From positions 1 to 64,000 of the forward strand of contig NBIV01000170.1 of assembly GCA_003194525.1 (NCBI GenBank): 64,000 nucleotides of DNA, in the 5' to 3' direction. Below the pieces are notes generated by a model, which saw only the letters and a list, made by a program, of their open reading frames with translations, had not been told where the DNA came from and searched no databases. Of this stretch, positions 40,608-49,463 are shown piece by piece. A program made the translations under genes and the position numbers. The first letter of the stretch is position 1, and each line of letters opens with the position of its first letter. This DNA is from Gracilariopsis chorda (lineage: Eukaryota; Rhodophyta; Florideophyceae; Gracilariales; Gracilariaceae).

Positions 40608-42698
40608 ATGCATAGCGGAAACCCAGTCGTACTCGTCATCGGCGGTGGACCCGTCGCCCTCGCTTTTGCCACCTCCCTCCGCGTGTACATGCCCCGCGCC
40701 CGCATAACCGTGTACGAATCACGCTGGCATACCGCAGCTGGACAGCTGCAGTGGATGACCGCTCAGCAAGGTGTTAATCGTCGTGAGCAAGTCGTCACAC
40801 TTCAGTCTCAAGTATTTTCCGCCCTTCCAGATGCCGTTCAGGCCGCCCTTTTCCCCGACGATGGATTCACTCAAGTCTGGCCACTCGGTCCGGAAAGCCC
40901 CCGACACCTCGGCTTTCCGCGCAACATTCGCGTTTTGGATATCGAGGATAGATTGCTAGCGCTAGCTCTTGACATGCATATCACCCTCGTTCCGCGAAAC
41001 ATTCAACCTGATTCGTTAGGTTATCAAGACGCTGATCTAGTCGCCATTGCAAACGGCCCACGTTCCTCCTTTGCTTCCCATTTTCAGAGCAAATTCGGTG
41101 TGCCAGATCCGATTCCCTACTCCGTGTCAAACGCACAAGTTTCCGATGTCGTTCTAGGATTGCGCATAACCACCGAACTGTCCGAAGCCGATGCTGTCGT
41201 GCTCACAGTTGCCCAAAATCGTTTTCTACTCAATGTCAAAAATGGCGACGGCTACTTGTACATGCGTCTCACGGAGGACGAGGCCAGAGAAGTTCGCGGT
41301 CTGCCCGAATCTGGCACGCGCTTCGTATCCTGCGTCCAGTCCGCCCCCTGTCTAATGCGCTACGACGGAAACGACTTTCGTTGCACCACTCACAATAACA
41401 TCATTTTCATCCCTCCTCGCGATCAATTCTCCTTGTTATGGCCCCGCGTCAAGGACGGTTTAAAGATTTTCAAAGCCGGCTTAAGCGCCGTTACTGTCTT
41501 TAGGCTCAGTATGGTACGCTCTCCGTCCTACTTCGCCGAGCTTACTGACATTGGCGTGGATAAACCTGTGTTTGGAGCCTTGATTGGTGACGCTGCCAAT
41601 GCAATTCACTTTTGGCCGGGACGTGGAATGAATCAGGGGCTCGTCTCTGCTGTTGCGCTTGCGAGATGCTTGCATAATCGTTGGGGGCAATCGCGAAACT
41701 TAAGGAGCGCAGATTTCACTCCGTTTGCATCCGCAATGGCCGCTTTGCAACACAGACACAAAGATCGCGCCTGGCGTCAAATGGTTCAACATAAGAACGA
41801 TGTCGTGCAACCCATACACACCATTATTCGCAACGCCATCGTCGAAGCCGACTCCGAAAACCGCCGCGACCTCATCGAACAATTTATGGCTCGCGTCAAC
41901 TTGCTTGTGGAACGACTCAATCCTCGCATGCCGGCTGAAGCGGACTCAACGCGTATTCGCAGTGTAATCGAAAGGTACGCCAGTCTTGAAACGCTCAACG
42001 TGTTTGTAGAATCTGGTACGTGGGAAACCAGACTGTCTGGCGGTCCTGAAGTTGACGTCAACACAATAGTTCCACTTGCGCGTTCGCAAGAGGATGCACG
42101 AAGCCCGCAAGCCTCACAAGCTAGTGGAGCAGAAACAGCAGCTGCTCCCACTGCTGCGAACGGCAATGCCAATGGGTTAATTACAGGAGGTATTCTCAGT
42201 GTGGAAAGTATTCGTGCCAGTTTCTATCATGCGCTGCGATTCGTCGGTGGCGATACTCTTGCTTGGAACGATGCGCGACTGGAGCTTCGAGCTCTCCTTG
42301 TACGGGCTGAAAAAACGGCGTCTATTAGCGATGATGACATTGTACTTGCCATTGAAGAGGCTGATAGCGTGTCGCCGGATCGTATTGAATGTGAGGAGTT
42401 TGTCAATGCAATGCGCATCCTGCTCGACAGGAGAAGCCCTGGCAGAAGGCAGAATGGAAGCCTGCCGACGGCGTGGTACGAGCGATTCAATCGAGCGGCT
42501 GGTCAGAATGGAATGGTTCCGAAGGTCCAAGCGGCACGCTTCATATGCGAGCTAGGAGAAATTGCGCAGCCGGCCAGCCCGGATTTAGTACGACATCGTT
42601 CTAGAGTTGCCGCGATGTTCGACGATAAAACGGAAAGCTCTGTTGATCTCAGCCAGTACATAGAAGTAGCTGAGAAAGTGATGTTCGGTTGCAAATGA
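40608..42698 (+). CDS. FAD-dependent monooxygenase-like protein with C-terminal EF-hand-like region
   Basis: 696 residues in one exon, with an ATG preceded by CGAACA. The Rossmann motif V-I-G-G-G-P-V-A-L-A (residues 10-19) and acidic end E-S-R fit FAD binding. G-D-A-A-N-A-I-H-F-W-P-G-R-G-M-N-Q-G-L (about 326-345) is the second FAD motif of group A flavin monooxygenases. The segment in between has the usual substrate-domain length but no family-specific residues I can name. The C-terminal third has an Ala/Gly-rich linker (about 490-520), then helical pairs around about 525-605 with D-S-V-S-P-D-R-I-E-C-E-E-F, which has the spacing of an EF-hand loop but lacks several calcium ligands. The substrate is unknown. 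MICAL and related oxidases combine an FAD module with other domains, but this arrangement is not one I recognise. No signal peptide or TM segment is seen. Confidence 0.75.
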   Translation: MHSGNPVVLVIGGGPVALAFATSLRVYMPRARITVYESRWHTAAGQLQWMTAQQGVNRREQVVTLQSQVFSALPDAVQAALFPDDGFTQVWPLGPESPRHLGFPRNIRVLDIEDRLLALALDMHITLVPRNIQPDSLGYQDADLVAIANGPRSSFASHFQSKFGVPDPIPYSVSNAQVSDVVLGLRITTELSEADAVVLTVAQNRFLLNVKNGDGYLYMRLTEDEAREVRGLPESGTRFVSCVQSAPCLMRYDGNDFRCTTHNNIIFIPPRDQFSLLWPRVKDGLKIFKAGLSAVTVFRLSMVRSPSYFAELTDIGVDKPVFGALIGDAANAIHFWPGRGMNQGLVSAVALARCLHNRWGQSRNLRSADFTPFASAMAALQHRHKDRAWRQMVQHKNDVVQPIHTIIRNAIVEADSENRRDLIEQFMARVNLLVERLNPRMPAEADSTRIRSVIERYASLETLNVFVESGTWETRLSGGPEVDVNTIVPLARSQEDARSPQASQASGAETAAAPTAANGNANGLITGGILSVESIRASFYHALRFVGGDTLAWNDARLELRALLVRAEKTASISDDDIVLAIEEADSVSPDRIECEEFVNAMRILLDRRSPGRRQNGSLPTAWYERFNRAAGQNGMVPKVQAARFICELGEIAQPASPDLVRHRSRVAAMFDDKTESSVDLSQYIEVAEKVMFGCK

Positions 42699-42841
42699 GG
42701 CGCGCTGGGCGTATGGTGTGTGTTCTTTTTCTTTTCTTTCCTTTTCTCAGATGGTGTTTGGTCACGAAGATACGCATGGCGCGTTTTCTGGCAACCGTGG
42801 GAGAAGGCCGTACCCTTGGCACTACTGACGTTGGTACTACA
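42699..42841. other. 3' flank of the FAD gene
   Basis: A T-rich stretch (TTCTTTTTCTTTTCTTTCC) lies at about 42722-42740. Nothing else is recognised before the MITE. Confidence 0.45.
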
Positions 42842-43129
42842 CTTGTCTATCCGCCCGGATGAAAGGTTGCCAAATGATTGTTTTTTGAAGGTTTTGAAAC
42901 TTTCATACACGCCTCAAAAACGGTGTTTTTGAATCAAAAGCACGTTTTTTATATCAAAAAAGCTTGTTTTCTGAAGCTTTGTAGTAAATTAGAATTTTTG
43001 CTATACAAAAACATGTTGCTTAACTTTTGCAGACTACAAAAGGCAAAAAAATCCGATCAAAATAACTAAAATTAAAGGTTAAGTTGATTGTTTTGGACTC
43101 ATATGAGTACAGTTGTCTTGTAGCCACTA
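42842..43129. repeat. MITE-like element, copy 1
   Basis: About 288 bp, roughly 85-90% identical by eye to 53203-53575 over most of its length, beginning TTGTCTATCCGCCCGGATG and ending near AGCCACTAG. The interior is AT-rich with runs such as GTTTTTGAATCAAAA and GACTACAAAAGGCAAAAA. Near the right end GGACTCATATGAGT is a decayed form of the palindrome in copy 2. No coding sequence. Its ends match the TIRs of copy 2 only partly, so this copy is older. Confidence 0.8.
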
Positions 43130-43988
43130 GCCTTCCGCTGGCTTTATACATTTAGTAATTTATCGGAAAGGTTGTACTACAAGGGTAGTTTTATAATACA
43201 AGGGTAGACTATAATTGGCGCCATCGTGTTGAAACGTCAGACGTGGTCAGGAGAGACGTGACCGCGGTCAAACACTGAAATATGCGTAGATATAAGGTGT
43301 TTGCATGCTGAGAGCACAACAGAGCTCGGATGACGTTGACCTCAGGGCGAGTCCCGAGACGTCGCATAAAGAGCGGTATGCGTCACATCGGTAAAGGGTT
43401 TACAATGAACGTTTCTGTAGACTTGTTGAGTGGCAAGGTGAAGTTTCGCATGCAGGTGGTATCATATAAGGGTTAGAACAAGTGCGGTGCGAAAGAAAGG
43501 AAGAAATCGTTAGCGAATGAGCGTAGATATCTGGATCAGTTCCTTCTTGCGAGGCCTCAAAGCAGCCACAGCTCGGAGACGAGATGTTCACAGGGGCGCA
43601 GAGAGGGGAGCAGCAAACGTCAAGCAACCACAAATAACGAACATGAGCACGCACAGCGCTACCACGTCGTACAATGGCACGCGTGTATATCGATAAGCAA
43701 CGAGCTCTATTTGAGACAGCCCAACGACACGCACGGACGGCACAGAAGCATCGCCCGGCGGAAGGTACAACGGTACATAAGCACCGCCGTTAAAGCAAAA
43801 AGAAGCAATGCAACTGCGTGCTCCGTGTGTGACGCGCAGCTGCTCTGCGCGGTGGTGTCGACGGTCCACCACCGCGAACAAGGCGCTGCAACGAGTGGCC
43901 ACCAAAGGCGTGCGCACAACGCCTACATAAAGCTTGTTGCGAGCAGCTGCGACGGCGCTTTGCATCGCTCGGAGCCATCGCTGCTGCC
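43130..43988. other. Intergenic sequence upstream of the membrane-protein gene
   Basis: GC-rich in its right half. A minus-strand frame (44058-43588) overlaps the start of the next gene and shows a hydrophobic C-terminal stretch, but no start, domain or homology supports it. Nothing else is recognised. Confidence 0.4.
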
Positions 43989-44612
43989 ATGCGCGTCCGC
44001 TGCTCAGCGTTACTGCCGTTGGCACTATGTGGCGTGCTTGGCGTCGCTCTGGCCGCACCGCTTGTTATTCCCGCTGCATCGGTGCACGACGCCGAGCTTG
44101 TCCTCCCGCAGCTCCCCTCGTCAGAGCCGTGGCCCAGCCTGCAGGTTGATCCGTCGTTTGAGCCGTTTCCGTCGTTAGAGCCGTTTCCGTCGGTAGAGCC
44201 GTTTCCGTCGGAAGAGGCGCTGTTGACAGCCGAGCCGCCTACGCCAGACTCGTTCGCGCCGCCGTCACGCAGCGCTGCTCCGAGCGTGCCCGCACAATCC
44301 GCGCGGCCACAAGCATCTGCATCACCCGTGTCTCGAGAGCCTGCGTCAACGCCCGACACGCAAGCGCAGCGCTCCGACAGCGAGGAGGAAGAAGACGCGG
44401 ACGACGGCGGCATCGACGTACTCGGCGTTACACTGGCGTCTGTAATGATAGCGGCTATTGCAATCTCATCGGCTTTCGCACTGCTGTTCTGCACACCGGA
44501 GCCGTCTCAACCGCTGGTAGTGAACACGGAGCCACCAACACGGGCGCCTCTACCGGCGGTGTCTCCGCACTCAGCGTCGTCACCTACGCCGTACATCTCT
44601 CCGCCGTCATAG
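43989..44612 (+). CDS. Single-pass type I membrane protein with short E-P-F-P-S repeats
   Basis: 207 residues from an ATG in the context GCTGCC. Residues 1-23 are a signal peptide (basic start, then L-L-P-L-A-L-C-G-V-L-G-V-A-L-A-A). The predicted lumenal part includes three to four copies of E-P-F-P-S-x (residues about 57-75), encoded by an 18-base tandem unit GAGCCGTTTCCGTCG plus three bases (44160-44215), then a Pro/Ser/Ala-rich linker and an acidic patch (E-E-E-E-D-A-D-D). Residues about 145-167 (V-L-G-V-T-L-A-S-V-M-I-A-A-I-A) are one transmembrane helix, and a 40-residue Pro/Ser/Thr-rich tail follows. No family recognised. It could be a cell-surface or wall-linked protein. The next gene starts 150-560 bases downstream on the same strand. 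Confidence 0.7.
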   Translation: MRVRCSALLPLALCGVLGVALAAPLVIPAASVHDAELVLPQLPSSEPWPSLQVDPSFEPFPSLEPFPSVEPFPSEEALLTAEPPTPDSFAPPSRSAAPSVPAQSARPQASASPVSREPASTPDTQAQRSDSEEEEDADDGGIDVLGVTLASVMIAAIAISSAFALLFCTPEPSQPLVVNTEPPTRAPLPAVSPHSASSPTPYISPPS

Positions 44613-44765
44613 ATCGGATCGAAAAAGTTTTGCTCTTTTTCGTTGAAAATTAAAAAACCAATCTGCTCTACTGTACTGTACGCTCGACTGCGCGCCCTTT
44701 CGCCGCCGCGCGCTCACCGCGCCAGAGTCGCGCCTTCTCCTCCCGCCAGTCGCGCGCGCGCCGCC

Positions 44766-45169
44766 ATGACTGGAGTTGCCGCCGAAACGAAGCGCTTGCC
44801 ACCGCCAGCGCCGACGCACGCGAACATGGCGTTGCCCGACCCACCGCCGTCCGACGAAAAGCGCACGCCCACTGCCGACCCCGCCCCCACGCCCGCCCCC
44901 CCCGCCTGCCCCCCGAAAAGCCCCAACCCAACCCCGAAGCGCCACCCCCCGACCAACAACAACATCAACATCAGCAACAGCAACAGCCCTCCAGAACACC
45001 CCCAACCAGCCCCAAATCTCCCAAATCCCCAAATTCGCCCAAGTCGCCCACCCCGCCCAATTCGCCTCACAACCACCACCCGCCACAAGAGGAACAGCCA
45101 CAACCCGCATCTCCGAGCGACACACACTCTTTCAACGACCCCTTCGCCTCCTTCAACGATGTGGCCACC
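44766..45169 (+). other. Possible N-terminal extension of CFIm25, broken by a poly-C frameshift
   Basis: An ATG at 44766 (context GCCGCC) opens a frame M-T-G-V-A-A-E-T-K-R-L that turns into Pro-rich sequence at about 44890. The register of the CFIm25 ATG is open over the stretch 44915-45169 and encodes a convincing low-complexity segment: Q/H run, then repeated P-K-S-P and P-N-S-P, then E-E-Q-P-Q-P and F-N-D-P-F-A-S-F-N-D leading into the start Met. The two frames differ by one base across C-runs at 44896-44914. Either one C is missing from the assembly, or this is a spliced or untranslated leader. Confidence 0.45.
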
Positions 45170-46111
45170 ATGGATCTCTTCCACATCTCCAACTACACAT
45201 TTGGAACCAAGGACGAACAAGCGCGCAGCAAAGCCATGCAATCACTCTCCAAGACCCAACTCGCACAGATCCTTCGCGACAATTACAAACAACGCGGCAT
45301 AAGAAGATCCGTCGCCGCTGTCATTCTCGTTCACGAGCATCGCTTCCCACACATTTTGCTCCTGCAACGACGCGATGGGCGCGGTGAATTCGTCCTGCCG
45401 GGCGGTAGGCTTCGCCCGGGCGAAAGTAATGAAGAAGGCTTACAACGAAAATTAACCTCCAAACTCACCCCTGTTTCCCCTCCTCCTCCCCCACCTCCAC
45501 CTGCTGCTTCGTCTGACCAAATGCTTGAACTTGACGACCAACTGCAACAATCCGCTCGGCCTGACGTCGGTGAGAAATGTACGATAACTTGTTTCTTTTT
45601 TATAGTACTAAAAAGTGTATTACCAAATGCGCGCCCCCGCTACAACCTCCCACCCACATCCCCCACCCATCTCCCACTACACCCCCAAACACCGCACATC
45701 CTCCAAGAGGAGCACTCCCATCCAAACGCGCTTTCCTTTCCCAATGCAAGTTCTCACACCGAATCCAGTCAAGCCATCAATCTAACTGAACTCTCGTTTA
45801 TGTCACCTTCCTCCACCCTCCACCCTCCACCCTCCACCCTCCACCCTCCACCCCGAACAGTGTGTAGTTGGTACGCCATCGATTTTGACCGTCGTTACTT
45901 TCCGTACGTGCCAGCGCACGTTACAAAACCCAAGGAGGAACTGCACGTTTATGCCGTATCACTACCAAGCAAGTTTACTTTCGCCGTTCCGAAAAACCTG
46001 CACCTCCTGGCCGTTCCAATCTGCGACGTGTTTAACAACTCGGCAACATACGGTGACATCATAAGTGCAATTCCTTCTGTTCTCTCCCGCTACCACTTTA
46101 ACTATTGCTAG
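45170..46111 (+). CDS. NUDT21: Cleavage factor Im 25-kDa subunit (CFIm25/CPSF5)
   Basis: Predicted exons 45170-45569 and 45861-46111 give 216 residues; animal CFIm25 has about 227. The ATG at 45170 sits in GCCACCATGG. Diagnostic segments are Y-T-F-G-T-K near the start, R-R-S-V-A-A-V-I-L-V-H-E-H-R-F-P-H (about 42-58), L-P-G-G-R-L-R-P-G-E (Nudix-like), P-Y-V-P-A-H-V-T-K-P-K-E, F-A-V-P-K-N and L-S-R-Y-H-F at the end. As in other CFIm25 proteins the Nudix box lacks the catalytic R-E-x-x-E-E pattern, so it binds RNA (UGUA) rather than hydrolysing nucleotides. It acts in the nucleus in poly(A)-site choice. A Pro-rich loop of about 35 residues is inserted between the Nudix helix and the intron. A Pro/Gln-rich frame continues upstream of the ATG in the same register and may be an N-terminal extension. 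Convergent with RSH. Confidence 0.93.
   Translation: MDLFHISNYTFGTKDEQARSKAMQSLSKTQLAQILRDNYKQRGIRRSVAAVILVHEHRFPHILLLQRRDGRGEFVLPGGRLRPGESNEEGLQRKLTSKLTPVSPPPPPPPPAASSDQMLELDDQLQQSARPDVGEKCTITCFFFIVLKSVLPNARPRYNLPPTSPTHLPLHPQTPHILQEEHSHPNALSFPNASSHTESSQAINLTELSFMSPSSTLHPPPSTLHPPPRTVCSWYAIDFDRRYFPYVPAHVTKPKEELHVYAVSLPSKFTFAVPKNLHLLAVPICDVFNNSATYGDIISAIPSVLSRYHFNYC
45570..45860 (+). other. Predicted intron, 291 nt, in frame and stop-free
   Basis: Begins GTGAGA and ends GAACAG. Removal joins P-D-V to V-C-S-W-Y-A-I-D-F-D and gives an uninterrupted CFIm25 fold. The 3' part contains five exact CCACCCT heptamers (45813-45847) that form the pyrimidine tract. The length is 97 codons with no stop. 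Confidence 0.85.
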
Positions 46112-46394
46112 TAGCGCCTCATCCGTCTTCATCGCTACACTCAAGAAAGAACCTTGCGAACGTTCTACACTAAGCTCTTCAAATACACACCATGTAAATA
46201 CAATCAAACGACACGTGACAAGAGGCACTTCGGCTCTCGCTTTCGTAAAAGAAAAGACATGTATTTCGCAGTCAATCCAAGGCGTTTGGTGGTGTTTTGT
46301 TCAACATTCCAACACGCCCTCTCCTATCTACAAGAGAAAAAAAACTATGCACAAAGCTTTGCCCTACGTAGTGTCTCTCTAGAGTGTGTGATTG
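46112..46394. other. Convergent 3' region of CFIm25 and RSH
   Basis: 283 bases between stops. A run AAAAAAAACT lies at about 46338. Nothing else recognised. Confidence 0.5.
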
Positions 46395-49300
46395 TTAGCA
46401 ATTTGTACTTCCTTCAATAGCACCATCTTCCTCAATCTCCAACTCTCGTGCAGGAACACTATGTCCAGTACGAAGCAGTCGAAGAGAAGTGCTATCGTGC
46501 TCTTCCGCCTTCTCCTGCGCAATGGAGGTTGAAGGGCGATATCCAGGCACGCTCTCAGGAAAGTAGTCAGTACTTTCATTGGGCGCCAGTCGTCTCGTAC
46601 ATTCTACCTCGTCACACTCCTCAATACGCTCGATTATGCGCCGTAAATGGTACGAATCGCGTACAAGCAGTTCAAACGCCAGCGTGGCCACCAGCGAGTG
46701 CGGGTTGGTGAACGTCGCAGAGCGACGAATAGACGTGCCCATACTCGACAGCACACCGGACACGTACGACAAGAGGCCGTTGCAGTCGCGCGCAACGGCG
46801 ATCATGCGCACGGGTTGTGAGACAGTTTGAGTGTGTTGTCGTTCGGCGCCGAGCGCGCTCAAGACTGCATCGTCGTCCATCTCGCGCAGCTTCACGGCCC
46901 ATCGCAACTTAACTACGTCACGCCGCGAGCCGTCACCGCTCCCATCCGCCACGTGCCGACATCCGACGCGGTGCACGACCACCGCCTCGTTACACGCGCT
47001 GTTCAGACGCACGCCCTTCACCTCATCCCCGCGAATCGGGTGACAACACGGCGACAACACAAATTCCACCAACGGCTCCTCCGTTCGATCGCATTCCCGA
47101 GCCCCGTTCTCAGAGTCCTGCAAATTGTTGCGTTCCTCTGTCAAGCTCAGTGCCGACCGCGTGAAAGTGCAGTGCCGACGGTCCCTCAGCACGCTAAGTA
47201 CCGTTCTTTCCAGCAGACACCCTTGGCTTCCTTCGCTCCCCTTCGCGATTGCTATGTACAGGTCGTCCACCGTCGTCACGTCCCTAATGCCGCAGCACGC
47301 GGACACCACCGCCGCAAGTCGCGGCATAACTTCCGACAACCCCGATTCCGACGGAAGCGGCTCGAATAAACGACGCGCCTCGTCCTCCAGCCTCCGTCGC
47401 CCGCTATCCAACATCGTACCACGGTCTTTTGCACGCAAGAATTGACGAATCTTCTGTCGAGCTGTTCTCGATTTGGCATAACCAATCCACTCTGAAGAAG
47501 GGCCAGGTGCAGAAGGCGAGCTGATGATCCGTACCACGTCTGCGTTCTGCAGCTTGTAGTCAAACTCAACTGCCTTTCCGTTCACCTTTGCCCCAATCAT
47601 ACGGTCCCCCACATCAGAATGGATCTGATAAGCCACATCCACCGGAGTAGAATCCTTCGGTAGGTCAATGATGCGTCCCTTGGGCGTGAATACAAAAACC
47701 CGGTTTCCAAGCAGGTCCTTCCGCACCGCGTCAATCAGGTCCCTGGATGACGAGAACTCCTGGATGTACTCACGAATGCTGATAAGCCATCCCTTCGTTC
47801 TCCTCCGCCACTCCGGGTCCGCCCCGGCTTCCGACTCACTTTCGTCATCCACGTTCTGGTTCAAATTGAAACCCTTTGCGCTTCGCTCCGACGTGAACAA
47901 CTCCGCCGCAATACCTTCCTCCGCAATACGATGCATTTCCGCTGTGCGGATTTGGATTTCCATGCTCAGGAACCCAAACTTTTGCCCGAGCAACACAGTG
48001 GTGTGCAAACTCCGATATCCATTCGGCTTCGGAAACGCAATATAATCCTTGAGCCGCTTCGGAATCGGTTGCCACAGGTTATGTATCCGTCCCAACACAT
48101 GATAGCAAGCTTGATTCGAGTCTACTCCGGGGTCAAGATCCACGACCACGCGCATGGTTCCAATGTCGAGCATCGATGACAGATTTTCGCCAGCTTGCAT
48201 TCGGCGGTAAATGGAGTACAACTCCTTGGTGGAGCCGATCACGTTGACTGACCGAATCATGTTATACAGAATGCGATCTTGCTCCAGCACGTCCTTGACC
48301 GTGACTTCTGCATTCTTCAAGGACTTGTGGAAGTTGGATCGCGACAACATTGTTTCAACCTCATATTTGAGGTGTTGGTATTGCTCAGGGTAGAGGTACA
48401 TGAAGGAAAGTTCCTCCAACTCTGACTTGATTCTTCTCATACCAAGTCTATGAGCAAGTGGAGCGAAGAACTCGAGCGTCTCCTTTGAAATCTTTCTCTG
48501 CTTGGCAACGCTCATGTGGGCTAGGGTACGCATGTTATGCAGGCGGTCAGCCAGCTTGACAATAATAACGCGTACATCCTCTGTCATGGCCATAAACATA
48601 GCACGAAGATTGTCAGCTTGCTTCTGCTGCTCCTCCTCCCTCTTTTGACGCTCGTGCTGCCAAGACGGGATTGGCGGTGAGTTCGAGGTGTCAGACTCTG
48701 GACGAGTAGGAGCAAGGGAGGAAGTCGAGGGCGGATTATAGGTCTGAGAGTCAGCGAAAGCGGCATCCGCCATAGCCTTGTCGCATCGCACCTTTTTTGC
48801 GAGCTTGGTAAGCTTTGTCTCGCCCTCAACAATCTTGCGCACGTCGTGTCCGAAAAGGGATTCCAGTTCCTCCAGAGTGACGGGGGTGTCTTCGACGGTA
48901 TCGTGCAACAAGCCGGCAATGATACAGTCGCGGTCCATGCGCATGTCTGCGAGAATGGCGGCGACGGCGACTGGATGGATGATAAATGGTTCACCGGACT
49001 TTCGTTTCTGTCCGCTGTGAGCGACGGTGGCCACTTCAAGGGCACAGAGGACGCGTTCGCGAGCGCTGGGTTCCAGGTAATCTAGCTTGGGTCGTAAATC
49101 ACTCATGTAGCGCATGAGACTGGCGACGGATGGAAGCGGCTCAATACCGTGAAGGTTGAGACGGACGGAACCTCCAGGCAGGGGTGCAGGAAGACGAACG
49201 GGGCGATGCTGGGGAGGGCGACGCGCGGAGGGGGTGGGGGCTTGGTGTTGCCATGAAGCGGGAGGAGCGGGAGAGGCGGCTGGGTGAGCGGGTGGGGCTA

Positions 49301-49463
49301 CGGTCTCGGGGGGCTCTTCATTTGAGGAGGAGAGTGAAGCGAAATGAGTTCGGGCACGGCGGGCAGCTTGGCGCTTGGGAAGACGCTTTTGGGGTGCCGC
49401 AAGGTGGTGGGATGAGGGGTTGGGCATACGGGGGCAACCGCACGAGAAAGCGGGCGCGTCCAT
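46395..49463 (-). CDS. RSH: RelA/SpoT homologue (ppGpp synthetase/hydrolase), probably plastid
   Basis: About 1022 residues from the ATG at 49463 (an earlier TTG at 49487 is unlikely). The first about 90 residues are Ser/Ala/Pro/Arg-rich, as in plastid transit peptides. Hydrolase (HD) domain at about 145-340: I-I-H-P, L-L-H-D-T-V-E-D (about 186-192) and V-K-L-A-D-R-L-H-N-M-R-T-L, with an acidic/Gln-rich insert of about 60 residues at about 235-290. Synthetase at about 400-525: L-Y-S-I-Y-R-R-M, D-I-G-T-M-R, K-D-Y-I-A-F-P-K-P-N-G-Y-R-S-L-H-T-T and E-I-Q-I-R-T. The usual G-R-x-K element reads G-S-T-K. TGS domain at about 588-648 (V-F-V-F-T-P-K-G-R-I). Then the conserved-Cys region (P-C-C-H-P-I-R-G-D-E ... 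H-R-V-G-C) and a C-terminal ACT domain. This full bacterial Rel architecture is typical of algal and plant RSH1-type proteins. It should set alarmone levels in the plastid and so its transcription and translation. Confidence 0.93.
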   Translation of the reverse strand: MDAPAFSCGCPRMPNPSSHHLAAPQKRLPKRQAARRARTHFASLSSSNEEPPETVAPPAHPAASPAPPASWQHQAPTPSARRPPQHRPVRLPAPLPGGSVRLNLHGIEPLPSVASLMRYMSDLRPKLDYLEPSARERVLCALEVATVAHSGQKRKSGEPFIIHPVAVAAILADMRMDRDCIIAGLLHDTVEDTPVTLEELESLFGHDVRKIVEGETKLTKLAKKVRCDKAMADAAFADSQTYNPPSTSSLAPTRPESDTSNSPPIPSWQHERQKREEEQQKQADNLRAMFMAMTEDVRVIIVKLADRLHNMRTLAHMSVAKQRKISKETLEFFAPLAHRLGMRRIKSELEELSFMYLYPEQYQHLKYEVETMLSRSNFHKSLKNAEVTVKDVLEQDRILYNMIRSVNVIGSTKELYSIYRRMQAGENLSSMLDIGTMRVVVDLDPGVDSNQACYHVLGRIHNLWQPIPKRLKDYIAFPKPNGYRSLHTTVLLGQKFGFLSMEIQIRTAEMHRIAEEGIAAELFTSERSAKGFNLNQNVDDESESEAGADPEWRRRTKGWLISIREYIQEFSSSRDLIDAVRKDLLGNRVFVFTPKGRIIDLPKDSTPVDVAYQIHSDVGDRMIGAKVNGKAVEFDYKLQNADVVRIISSPSAPGPSSEWIGYAKSRTARQKIRQFLRAKDRGTMLDSGRRRLEDEARRLFEPLPSESGLSEVMPRLAAVVSACCGIRDVTTVDDLYIAIAKGSEGSQGCLLERTVLSVLRDRRHCTFTRSALSLTEERNNLQDSENGARECDRTEEPLVEFVLSPCCHPIRGDEVKGVRLNSACNEAVVVHRVGCRHVADGSGDGSRRDVVKLRWAVKLREMDDDAVLSALGAERQHTQTVSQPVRMIAVARDCNGLLSYVSGVLSSMGTSIRRSATFTNPHSLVATLAFELLVRDSYHLRRIIERIEECDEVECTRRLAPNESTDYFPESVPGYRPSTSIAQEKAEEHDSTSLRLLRTGHSVPARELEIEEDGAIEGSTNC

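Noticed and set aside
43588-44058. Minus-strand frame with a hydrophobic C-terminus overlapping the membrane-protein gene
   Set aside because: The plus gene has a better start, signal peptide and repeats; the minus frame reflects GC-rich composition.
44607-45241. Gly/Trp/Arg-rich minus-strand frames opposite the CFIm25 leader
   Set aside because: They are the complement of Pro-rich C-runs and have no motif.
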